Shown here: positions 30,260 through 37,233 of the stretch, piece by piece | Layout: every line of letters starts with the position of its first letter | Numbering within the stretch: the first letter of the stretch is position 1 | Origin: Nocardioides bizhenqiangii | GTDB taxonomy: Bacteria; Actinomycetota; Actinomycetes; Propionibacteriales; Nocardioidaceae | Direction: 5' to 3' | Assembly: GCF_034661235.1 (NCBI RefSeq) | Contig: NZ_CP141059.1 | Span: 1,612,001 to 1,676,000 of the forward strand | DNA length: 64,000 nt | Translations under genes and position numbers: made by a program | The notes under the pieces: generated by a model | The model's database searches: none | Told to the model about the DNA's origin: nothing | The model's input: the letters and a program-made list of their open reading frames with translations, nothing else

Positions 30260-31342
30260 ATGACCACGACCCAGGACCAGAACCCAATCGAGAGTGCGGT
30301 CGCGGAGGAGTTCGCCGAGCGGATGCTGGGCGTCCTCAACGACTCAGCGCTGGGCCTCCTGCTGAGCATCGGCCACCAGGTCGGCCTGTTCGACACGATG
30401 GCGACGCTGCCGCCCTCGACCAGCGCTGAGATCGCCACGGCGGCGGGGCTGGACGAGCGCTACGTGCGCGAGTGGCTCAACGGCGTCACCACCGGTCGCG
30501 TCGTCGAGCACGAGCCGACCACTGCGTCGTACTGGCTGCCGGCCGAGCACGCCGCGAGCCTGACCACGGCCGCCGGTCCCGGCAACCTCGCCCGGATGAT
30601 GCAGCTGGTGCCGTTGCTGGCGGAGGTGGAGGCGCAGATCGTGGGCTGCTTCACGACCGGAGGGGGAGTCGGGTACGAAGCCTTCCCGCGATTCCACGCG
30701 CTGATGGCCGAGGACAGCACGGCGACGCACGACGCCGGGCTGGTGGACCACGTCGTCCCGCTGGTCCCGGGTCTGAGGGAACGGCTGTCCGCCGGCGCAA
30801 CCCTGGCCGACGTCGGCTGTGGCTCCGGCCATGCGGTCAACCTGCTGGCGCGTGCCTTCCCCACCAGCCGATTCGTCGGCTACGACTTCGCCGAGGAGGC
30901 GATCGAGGCGGCACGGAAGGAGGCGGCGGGCTGGGGGCTCACCAACGCCGAGTTCGTCGTCCGGGACGTCGCCGAGCTCGACGCGCGGGAGGAGTACGAC
31001 GTCGTGACGGCCTTCGACGCCATCCACGACCAGGCGCACCCGGGCCGGGTGCTCGCCAACGTCGCCACGGCCCTGAAGCCCGACGGGATCTTCCTCATGG
31101 TCGACATCCGGGCGTCCAGCCACGTCCACGAGAACCTCGACGACCCGGCCGGGACCTTCCTCTACACGGTCTCGCTCATGCACTGCATGACCGTCTCGCT
31201 GGCACAAGGGGGCGAGGGACTCGGGACCGCGTGGGGGAGGCAGACAGCGGTGCGGATGCTGGAGGAAGCAGGCTTCGACAGCGTCGACGTCATGGACGTG
31301 GAGACCGACCCGTTCAACAGCTATTACGTGGCCACGCGATAG
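30260..31342 (+). CDS. winged-helix/SAM methyltransferase (Rv2258c-like)
   Basis: 360 residues, with a GAGGAG Shine-Dalgarno 6 nt before ATG. Residues ~25-110 form a winged-helix dimerisation domain (LLLSIGHQVGLFDTMATL, EIATAAGLDERYVREWLNG), and residues ~170-290 a Rossmann methyltransferase (LADVGCGSGHAVNLLARAFP, FVGYDFAEEAIEAARKEA, YDVVTAFDAIHDQAHP). This is the architecture of small-molecule O-methyltransferases and of M. tuberculosis Rv2258c. The substrate is unknown. Its stop codon TAG is the first half of a TAGGTT -10-like box for the next gene. Confidence 0.88.
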   Translation: MTTTQDQNPIESAVAEEFAERMLGVLNDSALGLLLSIGHQVGLFDTMATLPPSTSAEIATAAGLDERYVREWLNGVTTGRVVEHEPTTASYWLPAEHAASLTTAAGPGNLARMMQLVPLLAEVEAQIVGCFTTGGGVGYEAFPRFHALMAEDSTATHDAGLVDHVVPLVPGLRERLSAGATLADVGCGSGHAVNLLARAFPTSRFVGYDFAEEAIEAARKEAAGWGLTNAEFVVRDVAELDAREEYDVVTAFDAIHDQAHPGRVLANVATALKPDGIFLMVDIRASSHVHENLDDPAGTFLYTVSLMHCMTVSLAQGGEGLGTAWGRQTAVRMLEEAGFDSVDVMDVETDPFNSYYVATR

Positions 31343-31351
31343 GTTCGCCGC

Positions 31352-31999
31352 ATGGCAGGGGCGCCCGACCGGATCTACGCGGACGCTTCCACGGAACGTC
31401 TCCTGACCGGTGCGACGGTCATCACGTTCATCCGCACCATCGCCACCCTCGCACTCAGCATGTGGGGCGCCTACGAAGAGAGCCTGGCCCTGCTCGTCAC
31501 CGGCCTCGTCGTCTACTGGGTCGGTGACACGCTCGACGGGGAGTGGGCGCGCCGGTTCGACTGCGAGACGCGGATCGGCGGCGTCGTCGACATGGTCAGC
31601 GACCGGCTCAGCTGTGGTGCTTTCTACGTGGGGCTCGCCTGGCTACAGCCGGCGCCGTTCTTCTTCAGCGACGAGCCGATGGAGCTGATCGCGATCCCGG
31701 TCGCGGTCTACCTCTTCGAGTTCATGGTCATCGACATGTACCTGTCGCTGGCGTTCCTCGCCTGGCCGATCCGAAGCCCCAACTACTTCTACGTCGTGGA
31801 TCGCCGGATCTACCTGTGGAACTGGTCCCGCGTGGGCAAGGCGGCCAACTCCGGCCTGTTCGCGGTCCTGCTGCTGGCCACCGGCTGGTGGTGGCTCGGC
31901 CTGATCATCGCGATCGCCCTGCTCGTGCTGAAGCTCGTGTCCCTGCGGTGGCTCCTCGAGCTCGGCCTGCCGGTCCCGGAGAGGCTCCCGGCCGCATGA
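31352..31999 (+). CDS. CDP-alcohol phosphatidyltransferase family protein
   Basis: 215 residues with about six membrane helices. The complete catalytic signature D-x2-DG-x2-AR-x8-G-x3-D-x3-D is present at ~54-79 (GDTLDGEWARRF, then GGVVDMVSDR). Enzymes of this family displace CMP from a CDP-linked donor to make phospholipids or related lipids. The alcohol acceptor cannot be read from sequence. It overlaps the next gene by 4 bp (ATGA). The adjacent methyltransferase and VTT-like protein suggest a lipid-modification unit. TAGGTT (31340-31345) lies 6 nt before the ATG. Confidence 0.85.
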   Translation: MAGAPDRIYADASTERLLTGATVITFIRTIATLALSMWGAYEESLALLVTGLVVYWVGDTLDGEWARRFDCETRIGGVVDMVSDRLSCGAFYVGLAWLQPAPFFFSDEPMELIAIPVAVYLFEFMVIDMYLSLAFLAWPIRSPNYFYVVDRRIYLWNWSRVGKAANSGLFAVLLLATGWWWLGLIIAIALLVLKLVSLRWLLELGLPVPERLPAA

Positions 32000-32457
32000 T
32001 CCTGTGGCTGACGACGTTCGCAGTCAGCGTCGCGTCGGCTCTGCTGCCGTTCCTGCCGATGGAGGCCTACATCCTCGGCGCCGGTGCCGCGTCCGCCGGT
32101 GTCCCGACGGCGATCTCGCTCGGTGTCGCGGCCGGCCTGGGAGCGACCGTCGGCAAGATCGTCTGGTACGAGGCCGCCCGCCGCGGTGTCGACTCGAAGT
32201 GGGCACAGAAGAAGCTCTCCAGTCCCAAGGTCAAGGCCGGCTACGAGAAGTGGGTCGCGCGGATGCAGGGGCGACCCTGGTACTCCGCCGCCCTCATGTT
32301 CATCGCCGCCTCGGTCGGCATCCCGCCGCTCCTCGTGATGGCCGCCGTCGGTGGCCTGCTGAAGATGCCGATGTGGGTGTTCATCCCGACCGTCTTCCTC
32401 GGCCGCACCGTCCGGTTCACGGCACTCTTCCTGGGCGTCGACTTCGCCATCCACTAG
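31996..32457 (+). CDS. VTT/YqaA-like small membrane protein
   Basis: 153 residues starting inside the stop of the phosphatidyltransferase gene (ATGA), so it is tightly coupled. Hydrophobic segments are at ~1-20, 25-55, 95-120 and 125-150, and the pattern FLPMEAYILGAGAA, GAGLGATVGKIVWY-like and ASVGIPPLLVMAAVGGLLKM matches the VTT (DedA/SNARE-associated) fold, whose members move phospholipids between membrane leaflets. A lipid transport role alongside the upstream synthase is a reasonable inference. The gene is directly followed by a repeat-rich intergenic stretch. Confidence 0.7.
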   Translation: MILWLTTFAVSVASALLPFLPMEAYILGAGAASAGVPTAISLGVAAGLGATVGKIVWYEAARRGVDSKWAQKKLSSPKVKAGYEKWVARMQGRPWYSAALMFIAASVGIPPLLVMAAVGGLLKMPMWVFIPTVFLGRTVRFTALFLGVDFAIH

Positions 32458-32661
32458 ATCTGCGCGAGCGCGTCGCTCCTTCGTCGCGCCGCGCTGCCGC
32501 GCTCGCAGTCGACGCGGTCAACAGGCAAGGCTGCTTGGCGTCTCACCGGTCGGCATCGCGAAAGCGCGGCCGTCACTCGCTCCGGTCGCTCGTACCTCGC
32601 TCTCTCCGCTCGCTTGCCCGCGTTTTCGCGAGTGGCCGACGCCGAGGGTCGCAGGGGGTCC
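32458..32661. repeat. intergenic repeat element with 14-bp inverted arms, related to the 17.3-kb repeat
   Basis: This non-coding stretch follows the VTT-like gene. Bases about 32,495-32,555 align with the reverse complement of about 17,343-17,405: both share CGCGCTGCCG, GACGCGGTC, GGCTGCTTGGCG and CTCACCG in the same order and spacing. Just downstream, an inverted repeat has arms at 32556-32569 and 32618-32631 (13 of 14 pairs), enclosing a CGCTC-rich spacer. It looks like a mobile or dispersed palindromic repeat, not a gene. Confidence 0.65.
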
Positions 32662-32663
32662 GA

Positions 32664-32669
32664 TAACAT
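32664..32669 (+). promoter_or_regulatory. candidate -10 box (TAACAT) before the nadD operon
   Basis: TAACAT lies 6 nt before ATG 32676, just after the repeat element, and no Shine-Dalgarno sequence is present. It would give a leaderless transcript for the small membrane gene and the nadD-rsfS-gpgP genes behind it. Confidence 0.45.
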
Positions 32670-32675
32670 CCGCGT

Positions 32676-32834
32676 ATGCAGATCAGCCAGACCGCTCTCG
32701 CCGTACTCCAGGCCGCGGAGGAGCATGGCGAGCCCGCCGTGAACCCATGGTTCATCGGTGGCGGCACGCTGCTCTTCCTGCTCCTGCTGCTTGCCGCGCT
32801 GGTGGCCTTCGGCGGCGGCCGGGACCACAGCTGA
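32676..32834 (+). CDS. small membrane protein (52 aa) heading the nadD operon
   Basis: A 52-residue ORF: a polar, partly amphipathic start ([20 protein letters not shown]), then a single helix [17 protein letters not shown] and a GRDHS tail. Codons are strongly GC at third positions, and a -10-like box sits 6 nt before its ATG. It ends 16 bp before nadD on the same strand. The gene is shorter than most gene-finding thresholds and easily missed. Function unknown. Confidence 0.7.
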   Translation: MQISQTALAVLQAAEEHGEPAVNPWFIGGGTLLFLLLLLAALVAFGGGRDHS

Positions 32835-32850
32835 GTCCCACGGCCATCCG

Positions 32851-33468
32851 ATGACGGACCCCGCTCGGCGTCCCCGGGTCGGGGTGATGGGCGGCACCTT
32901 CGACCCCATCCACCACGGTCACCTGGTCGCGGCCTCCGAGGTGCAGGGGTGGTTCGAGCTCGACGAGGTCGTGTTCGTCCCTACCGGTCAGCCGTGGCAG
33001 AAGTCCGACCGGGAGGTCTCGCCGCCCGAGCACCGCTACCTGATGACGGTGATCGCAACCGCGGCCAACCCCCGCTTCACGGTGAGCCGGGTCGACATCG
33101 ACCGGGGCGGTCCGACGTACACGATCGACACGCTGCGCGACCTCCGCGCTGCGCGACCGGACGCCGACCTGTTCTTCATCACCGGCGCCGATGCGCTCAC
33201 CGACATTTTCAGCTGGCGCGACGCCGACGAGGTCTTCGAGCTCGCCCACTTCGTCGGCTGCACCCGGCCGGGATCGGAGATGGATCCCGCGACGCTTTCG
33301 GCGATCCCGGCCGAGCGTGTCACGATGTTGGAGGTGCCGGCGCTCGCGATCTCCTCGACGGACTGCCGTCAGCGGCAGGCGGAGGGGCAGCCGATCTGGT
33401 ACCTCGTCCCTGACGGGGTCGTGCAGTACATCACCAAGCACGGCCTCTACCCCGCAGAACCGGAGTGA
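32851..33468 (+). CDS. nadD: nicotinate-nucleotide adenylyltransferase
   Basis: 205 residues. It adenylylates nicotinate mononucleotide in NAD synthesis. It has the nucleotidyltransferase motif [20 protein letters not shown] (~11-30), [18 protein letters not shown] (~84-101), [14 protein letters not shown], and the ISSTDCR C-terminal ATP-binding motif (S/T-rich, ~172-178). ATG 32851 is chosen because the family begins just before [14 protein letters not shown] of rsfS overlaps the stop by 4 bp. The order nadD-rsfS-gpgP is conserved in actinobacteria. Confidence 0.97.
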   Translation: MTDPARRPRVGVMGGTFDPIHHGHLVAASEVQGWFELDEVVFVPTGQPWQKSDREVSPPEHRYLMTVIATAANPRFTVSRVDIDRGGPTYTIDTLRDLRAARPDADLFFITGADALTDIFSWRDADEVFELAHFVGCTRPGSEMDPATLSAIPAERVTMLEVPALAISSTDCRQRQAEGQPIWYLVPDGVVQYITKHGLYPAEPE

Positions 33469-33857
33469 AATTGACCGCGACCGAGCACGCCGTCGAGCTG
33501 GTGCACGCGGCGGCCCGCGCCGCCGCCGACAAGCTCGCCACCGACCTCCTCGCCTTCGACGTGAGCGAACAGCTCGCGATCACCGACGCCTTCCTACTCG
33601 CCAGCGGCGACAACGACCGGCAGGTCAAGGCGATCGTCGACGAGATCGAGGACAAGCTGCGCGAGATCGGCTCCAAGCCGGTCCGCCGCGAGGGCGAACG
33701 CGACGGGCGCTGGGTGCTCATCGACTACGGCGAGATCGTGGTGCACGTGCAGCACAGCGAGGAGCGGGAGTTCTACGCCCTCGAGCGGCTGTGGCGTGAC
33801 TGCCCGATCATCGAGCTGCCTGCCGAGGTCCACGGGCCCGCTGCCGCCGATGGGTAG
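33465..33857 (+). CDS. rsfS: ribosomal silencing factor RsfS
   Basis: 130 residues from GTG. It binds ribosomal protein uL14 and blocks joining of the 50S and 30S subunits when nutrients are short. Conserved segments are [20 protein letters not shown] (~25-44), [20 protein letters not shown] and [20 protein letters not shown] (~84-103), then [10 protein letters not shown]. The start overlaps the nadD stop and its own stop overlaps the next gene by 8 bp, so the three are translationally coupled. Confidence 0.96.
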   Translation: MKLTATEHAVELVHAAARAAADKLATDLLAFDVSEQLAITDAFLLASGDNDRQVKAIVDEIEDKLREIGSKPVRREGERDGRWVLIDYGEIVVHVQHSEEREFYALERLWRDCPIIELPAEVHGPAAADG

Positions 33858-34482
33858 CGCCGAGCGGAGGCTGGTGCTGCTGCGGCACGGCCGCACCGGG
33901 TGGAACGCCAGCCGGCGGATCCAGGGCCAGCTGGACCCCGCTCTCGACGAGACCGGGCACGCGCAGGCGGCCGCGGTCGCTCCGGAGATCGCCGCGCTGG
34001 CGCCGGTGGCGCTGATCTCGTCGGACCTGCAGCGGGCACGCCAGACGACGGACTACGTCGCGCAGGCGACCGGCCTGACGCCGTCGTACGACGAGCGGCT
34101 GCGGGAGTACTCCCTGGGGGAGCGGCAGGGCCTGACCCACGAGGAGTACGCCGCCCTCGACCCGGCCGAGTACGCCCGGTTCCGTGCCGGCGACTGGGAC
34201 GACGTCCCCGGCGCCGAGACCCAGGCTGAGGTGGCCGCGCGGTTCACCGCGGTCCTCAAGGAGACCGCTGCTGCGCTCGACGTCGGCGAGACCGGGCTGA
34301 TCGTGGCGCACGGCGCCGCGATCCGCACCGCGACGGTGGCCTGGCTCGGATGGCCGGTCGAGCGGGCGACCGACTTCCGGGGGCTGGCGAATTGCGGCTG
34401 GGTCGAGCTCGTGGAGCGGCCCACCGGTCGCTGGGCGCTCGCGGCGTACAACCGCACTGGCGCCTCTCCGGTGGTCGAGTAG
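33850..34482 (+). CDS. gpgP: histidine phosphatase, probable glucosyl-3-phosphoglycerate phosphatase
   Basis: 210 residues. It has the phosphoglycerate-mutase fold with LVLLRHGRTGWNASRRIQGQ (RHG phospho-His, ~8-27), a second acidic/Arg site REYSLGERQG and the second His in IVAHGAAIRTATVAWLG (~154-170). In Mycobacterium tuberculosis the gene after nadD-rsfS is GpgP, which dephosphorylates glucosyl-3-phosphoglycerate for polymethylated glucose polysaccharides. Gene order supports that name, but the substrate is inferred. The last three codons and the stop lie inside a dispersed palindromic repeat. Confidence 0.85.
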   Translation: MGSAERRLVLLRHGRTGWNASRRIQGQLDPALDETGHAQAAAVAPEIAALAPVALISSDLQRARQTTDYVAQATGLTPSYDERLREYSLGERQGLTHEEYAALDPAEYARFRAGDWDDVPGAETQAEVAARFTAVLKETAAALDVGETGLIVAHGAAIRTATVAWLGWPVERATDFRGLANCGWVELVERPTGRWALAAYNRTGASPVVE

Positions 34483-34518
34483 CCCGAGCCGCTAGGCGAG
34501 GGCGTATCGAGACCCCGG
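34468..34518. repeat. REP-like imperfect palindrome overlapping the gpgP stop codon
   Basis: The left end CCGGTGGTCGAGTA (34468-34481) is mirrored imperfectly by TATCGAGACCCCGG on the right, with an inner pair GCCCGAGCC / GGCGAGGGC around GCTA. The TAG stop of the phosphatase lies in the left arm. From memory, similar GGTCGAGTA...TATCGAGACC palindromes are common between genes in Nocardioides-type genomes, so it is probably a dispersed repeat and may act as a terminator. Confidence 0.65.
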
Positions 34519-34593
34519 CACCCTCGAGACCTCGATTTCACTTGTCCTCAGGCGGTTCGGTAAGGTTCTCCGCGTTGCTCAGGCAACGATCAC

Positions 34594-34666
34594 GGGGCTG
34601 TGGCGCAGCTGGTAGCGCATCTGCATGGCATGCAGAGGGTCAGGGGTTCGAGTCCCCTCAGCTCCA
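34594..34666 (+). tRNA. tRNA-Ala (anticodon GGC)
   Basis: 73 nt folding as a canonical cloverleaf: acceptor GGGGCTG pairs with CAGCTCC and contains the G3:U70 wobble that marks alanine tRNAs. The D stem is GCGC/GCGC, the anticodon stem TCTGC/GCAGA closes the loop ATGGCAT (anticodon GGC, reading GCC/GCU), and the T arm is AGGGG-TTCGAGT-CCCCT. The discriminator is A. The bases after it are CCC, so CCA is not encoded. It lies after the nadD-rsfS-gpgP genes and may be cotranscribed or have its own promoter. Confidence 0.97.
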
Positions 34667-34690
34667 CCCAGATCGACGGCCGGCCGGTGC

Positions 34691-35278
34691 TCAGCGGTCG
34701 CCCTTGGACTCCTCGCGGAGTCGCGGCTCGGCCCAGCTCTCCGGGTTGACGCCCCTCTTGTCGGCGTAGAACGCGCGCACGAGGTCCATGTCCGCCACCA
34801 CGTCGCCGGACGGGGTGAACGATGGGCCCATCCCGAGCGAGCGGGTCGTGCCGTCGATGAATCCCAGGACGATGGGCAGCCCGGTCTGACCGGCGATCCG
34901 GTAGAACCCGGGCTTCCAGTACTCGCTCTTGCCCCGTGTCGCCTCCGGTGCGATCACGAGGAGGAAGGACTCGTGACCCTCGGCCTCGTGGAGCAGGGCC
35001 CGGATCGTCGCTCCCGGGTTTTCCCGGTCGAGAGGGATCCCACCAGTCTTGTGCAGGATCCAGCCGATGGGTCCCATGAAGTAGGTGTGCTTGATCAGCA
35101 CCTGCGGGCGGGCGCTGCTGCTCCAAGCGATGAGCAGCATGGCCACCCAGTCCCACCGGGACGTGTGCGGCGCACCCACCAGGATGCCCTTCTGCGGCAC
35201 GGTGCCGACGAGGCGCCACCTGCTGGCGCGCAGCAAGCCGCGGGCGAGCGCCCGTCGGACCCTCATCTTGTGTGCCAT
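34691..35278 (-). CDS. 1-acyl-sn-glycerol-3-phosphate acyltransferase family protein
   Basis: 195 residues. The PlsC signature HX4D is present in GAPHTSRWDWVAML (~38), followed by GGIPLDRENPG (~85) and the substrate motif IAPEATRGKSEYWKPGFYRI (~110-129). It probably acylates a lysophospholipid or related glycolipid. ATG 35278 is used because TACGGT at 35285-35290 lies 6 nt upstream and the longer frame (to 35647) adds low-complexity shadow sequence antisense to the next gene. It is transcribed toward the tRNA. Confidence 0.85.
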   Translation of the reverse strand: MAHKMRVRRALARGLLRASRWRLVGTVPQKGILVGAPHTSRWDWVAMLLIAWSSSARPQVLIKHTYFMGPIGWILHKTGGIPLDRENPGATIRALLHEAEGHESFLLVIAPEATRGKSEYWKPGFYRIAGQTGLPIVLGFIDGTTRSLGMGPSFTPSGDVVADMDLVRAFYADKRGVNPESWAEPRLREESKGDR

Positions 35279-35320
35279 GGGCGAACCGTAGTGGCACCCA
35301 GGGGTGCTTGAATCGCGGGT

Positions 35321-35824
35321 ATGACGATCCCCGACTACCGCTGGGGACGTGAGGGCTCGCTGCTGTCCCGCGTCGGCACCAGCGTCGCCTCGACCAGACC
35401 CGGCTCCTGGACGATCCGCAAGCTGATGCCCCTCGACCGGAGGCTGTTGCTGCGGACCCGTGGTCGGCGCACGCTGCTCGGGCCGATCGGCGCCCCGACC
35501 CTGGTCCTCGAGACCATCGGCCGGAAGTCGGGCGAGCCCCGGCTCAGTCCGCTGCTCTTCGCGCGCGACGGCGACTCGGTCATCGTCGTCGGTTCGAACT
35601 TCGGCCAGGAGCACCACCCGGCCTGGACGGGCAACCTGCTGGCGCACCCGCGGGCGCAGGTCATCGCCGGCGGGGCCGAGATCCCCGTCGTCGCCGAGCT
35701 GCTCACGGGCGCCGAGGCCGAAGCGGGCTGGCAGAAGATGGTGGACCTCACGTCGGTCTACGCGACCTACAAGACGCGCACCGACCGCGAGATCCGGGTG
35801 TTCCGGCTGACTCCGACGAGCTGA
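35321..35824 (+). CDS. deazaflavin (F420)-dependent nitroreductase family protein
   Basis: 167 residues. It matches the Ddn-like split beta-barrel family: LVLETIGRKSGEPRLSPLLF (~62-81), SVIVVGSNFGQEHHPAWTGN (~86-105), LLAHPRAQVIAGGAEIPVVA, and a C-terminal helix with WQKMVDLTSVYATYKTRT. These enzymes use reduced F420 to reduce quinones or nitro compounds; the mycobacterial Ddn activates pretomanid. It is divergent from the acyltransferase gene and convergent with arsC (7 bp between stops). Confidence 0.88.
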   Translation: MTIPDYRWGREGSLLSRVGTSVASTRPGSWTIRKLMPLDRRLLLRTRGRRTLLGPIGAPTLVLETIGRKSGEPRLSPLLFARDGDSVIVVGSNFGQEHHPAWTGNLLAHPRAQVIAGGAEIPVVAELLTGAEAEAGWQKMVDLTSVYATYKTRTDREIRVFRLTPTS

Positions 35825-35831
35825 ACGCGAG

Positions 35832-36479
35832 TCATCCTCTGGCAGCCACTCCGATTGACCCCAGCAGCTCGAGGACGCGACGCTCGATCTCGTCGCGAAC
35901 CGGCCGGACGTCTTCGACGCTCAGGCCGGCCGGGTCGTCGAGCGGCCAGTCCTCGTAGCGCTTGCCGGGGAAGTAGGGGCACGCGTCGCCGCATCCCATG
36001 GTGACAACGACGTCGGCAGCGCGGACGATCTCCTCCGTCCACGGCTTGGGAAACTCCTCGGTGATGTCGATCCCACGTTCGGCCATCGCAGCGACCGCCG
36101 AGGGGTTGATCTTCGTGCCTGGCTCGGAGCCGCCCGACCAAGCGACGGCGTTGTCGCCGGCATGGTGGTTGAAGAACCCGAGCGCCATCTGCGACCGCCC
36201 GGCGTTGTGGACACACAGGAACAGGACGATCGGCTTGCCGTCGTCATGTCCCTCGACCCTGGCCATTGCGTGCAGGCGCTGCTTGGCGAAGCGCTCCGCG
36301 AGCAGTGGGAGGAAGCTGGTGACGGTCGCGCGGTCGGCGAACTCGTCGTAAGACGTCAGCAGGAACAGCTCGATGGTTTCCTTGTTGAATGTCCCTTCGA
36401 AGTGCCGTGTCAGCCGCTCGGCAGCGCCCTTGAGCGCGACCTGCTGGTCGAGGCTGATGTCGTGTTGCTCGGTCCTCAT
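35832..36479 (-). CDS. arsC: arsenate reductase (mycothiol type) with N-terminal three-helix bundle
   Basis: 215 residues. Residues ~5-70 form a three-helix bundle domain (SLDQQVALKGAAERLTRHFE, LTSYDEFADRATVTSFLPLL), followed by a low-molecular-weight-phosphatase-like ArsC. The active-site loop is LFLCVHNAGRSQMALGFF (~86), and VVVTMGCGDACPYFPGKRYE (~159) carries the family Cys and acidic residues. Actinobacterial enzymes of this type reduce arsenate via mycothiol and mycoredoxin; the exact thiol is inferred. The start 36479 opens with MRTEQHDISLD; the frame continues upstream without family content. It lies 23 bp after the arsR-phosphatase fusion gene. Confidence 0.9.
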   Translation of the reverse strand: MRTEQHDISLDQQVALKGAAERLTRHFEGTFNKETIELFLLTSYDEFADRATVTSFLPLLAERFAKQRLHAMARVEGHDDGKPIVLFLCVHNAGRSQMALGFFNHHAGDNAVAWSGGSEPGTKINPSAVAAMAERGIDITEEFPKPWTEEIVRAADVVVTMGCGDACPYFPGKRYEDWPLDDPAGLSVEDVRPVRDEIERRVLELLGSIGVAARG

Positions 36480-36502
36480 CGGTAAGCCTTTCGTGGGTTG
36501 AG

Positions 36503-37177
36503 TCAAGCGGTGCGCAGACGCGGCTCGAGGGCCGTGACTCGTGTTGCGAGGTGGTCGTACGCCGCGTCGAATGCGGCGTCGGTGCCGGGGGCCACCGGAT
36601 CGGGCACCGACCAATGAAATCCGGTGGGACCGGCGAGTTCCTCGTGGGCGCGGTCGCAGACCGTGATGACGAGGTCGCCGTCGGCGAGGACCTGGTTGAC
36701 GGCCCGTGGTCGGCGGCGGGGGATCGGGAGCTGGTGACGGTGGGCGGCCGCGAGTGCGCCCGGGTGGATCGCTGGGGCGGGGTGGGTGCCTGCGCTGGCT
36801 GCCGGGATCGCGCTGGCTTGTCGCCACATCGCCGCGGCGATGTGCGAGCGCGCGCTGTTGGCCGTACAGACGAATACCACGCGGCGGGGAACGGCGAGCG
36901 ACTCCGGGCCGTGGACGTCGAGGGCCGCAGGGACGAGCCGGATGTAGCTTCGGCGGCCGTCGCCTTCCGAGCGCTGCCGGGCGATGAGGCCGGCCTCCTC
37001 GAGCACCCGCAGGTGGTGGGCCAGCAGGTTCGAGGGAATCCCGATGCTCGCGCCGAGCTCGGAGGCCGTCGCGTCCGTGAGCGACAGCAGGTCGGTGATC
37101 CGGAGCCGGGTCGTGTCCGCGAGGGCGGCGTGGACCTTTGCCCGGCCCTCGAGTGTGGGGTATGCCTCAATGACCAT
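36503..37177 (-). CDS. ArsR regulator fused to low-molecular-weight phosphatase-like domain
   Basis: 224 residues from ATG 37177 (MVIEAYPTLEGRAKVHAALA); a TTG at 37213 is also in frame. Residues ~10-85 are an ArsR winged helix (ASIGIPSNLLAHHLRVLEEA). Residues ~95-215 are an LMWP/ArsC-like domain with VVFVCTANSARSHIAAAMWR at the P-loop (CX5R) and a DPVAPGTDAAFDAAY region. Such fusions are known in actinobacterial ars clusters; the phosphatase half could reduce arsenate or sense it. It is upstream of arsC, and a dyad covers the start, so it probably represses itself. No efflux pump (acr3/arsB) is visible nearby. Confidence 0.85.
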   Translation of the reverse strand: MVIEAYPTLEGRAKVHAALADTTRLRITDLLSLTDATASELGASIGIPSNLLAHHLRVLEEAGLIARQRSEGDGRRSYIRLVPAALDVHGPESLAVPRRVVFVCTANSARSHIAAAMWRQASAIPAASAGTHPAPAIHPGALAAAHRHQLPIPRRRPRAVNQVLADGDLVITVCDRAHEELAGPTGFHWSVPDPVAPGTDAAFDAAYDHLATRVTALEPRLRTA

Positions 37178-37191
37178 TGAGTCAATACTCA
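37166..37191. promoter_or_regulatory. candidate ArsR operator: two overlapping dyads at the start of the arsR fusion gene
   Basis: CTCAATG-AC-CATTGAG (37166-37181) is a perfect 7-2-7 dyad, and TGAGT-CAAT-ACTCA (37178-37191) is a second one sharing four bases with it. This AT-rich patch stands out from the high-GC surroundings and contains ATG 37177. Its location at the gene start suits autorepression by the fused ArsR. Confidence 0.6.
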
Positions 37192-37233
37192 CTGAGCGAT
37201 CGGGATCCGTCAAGTGGTGCGTCCGAGGAGGTC

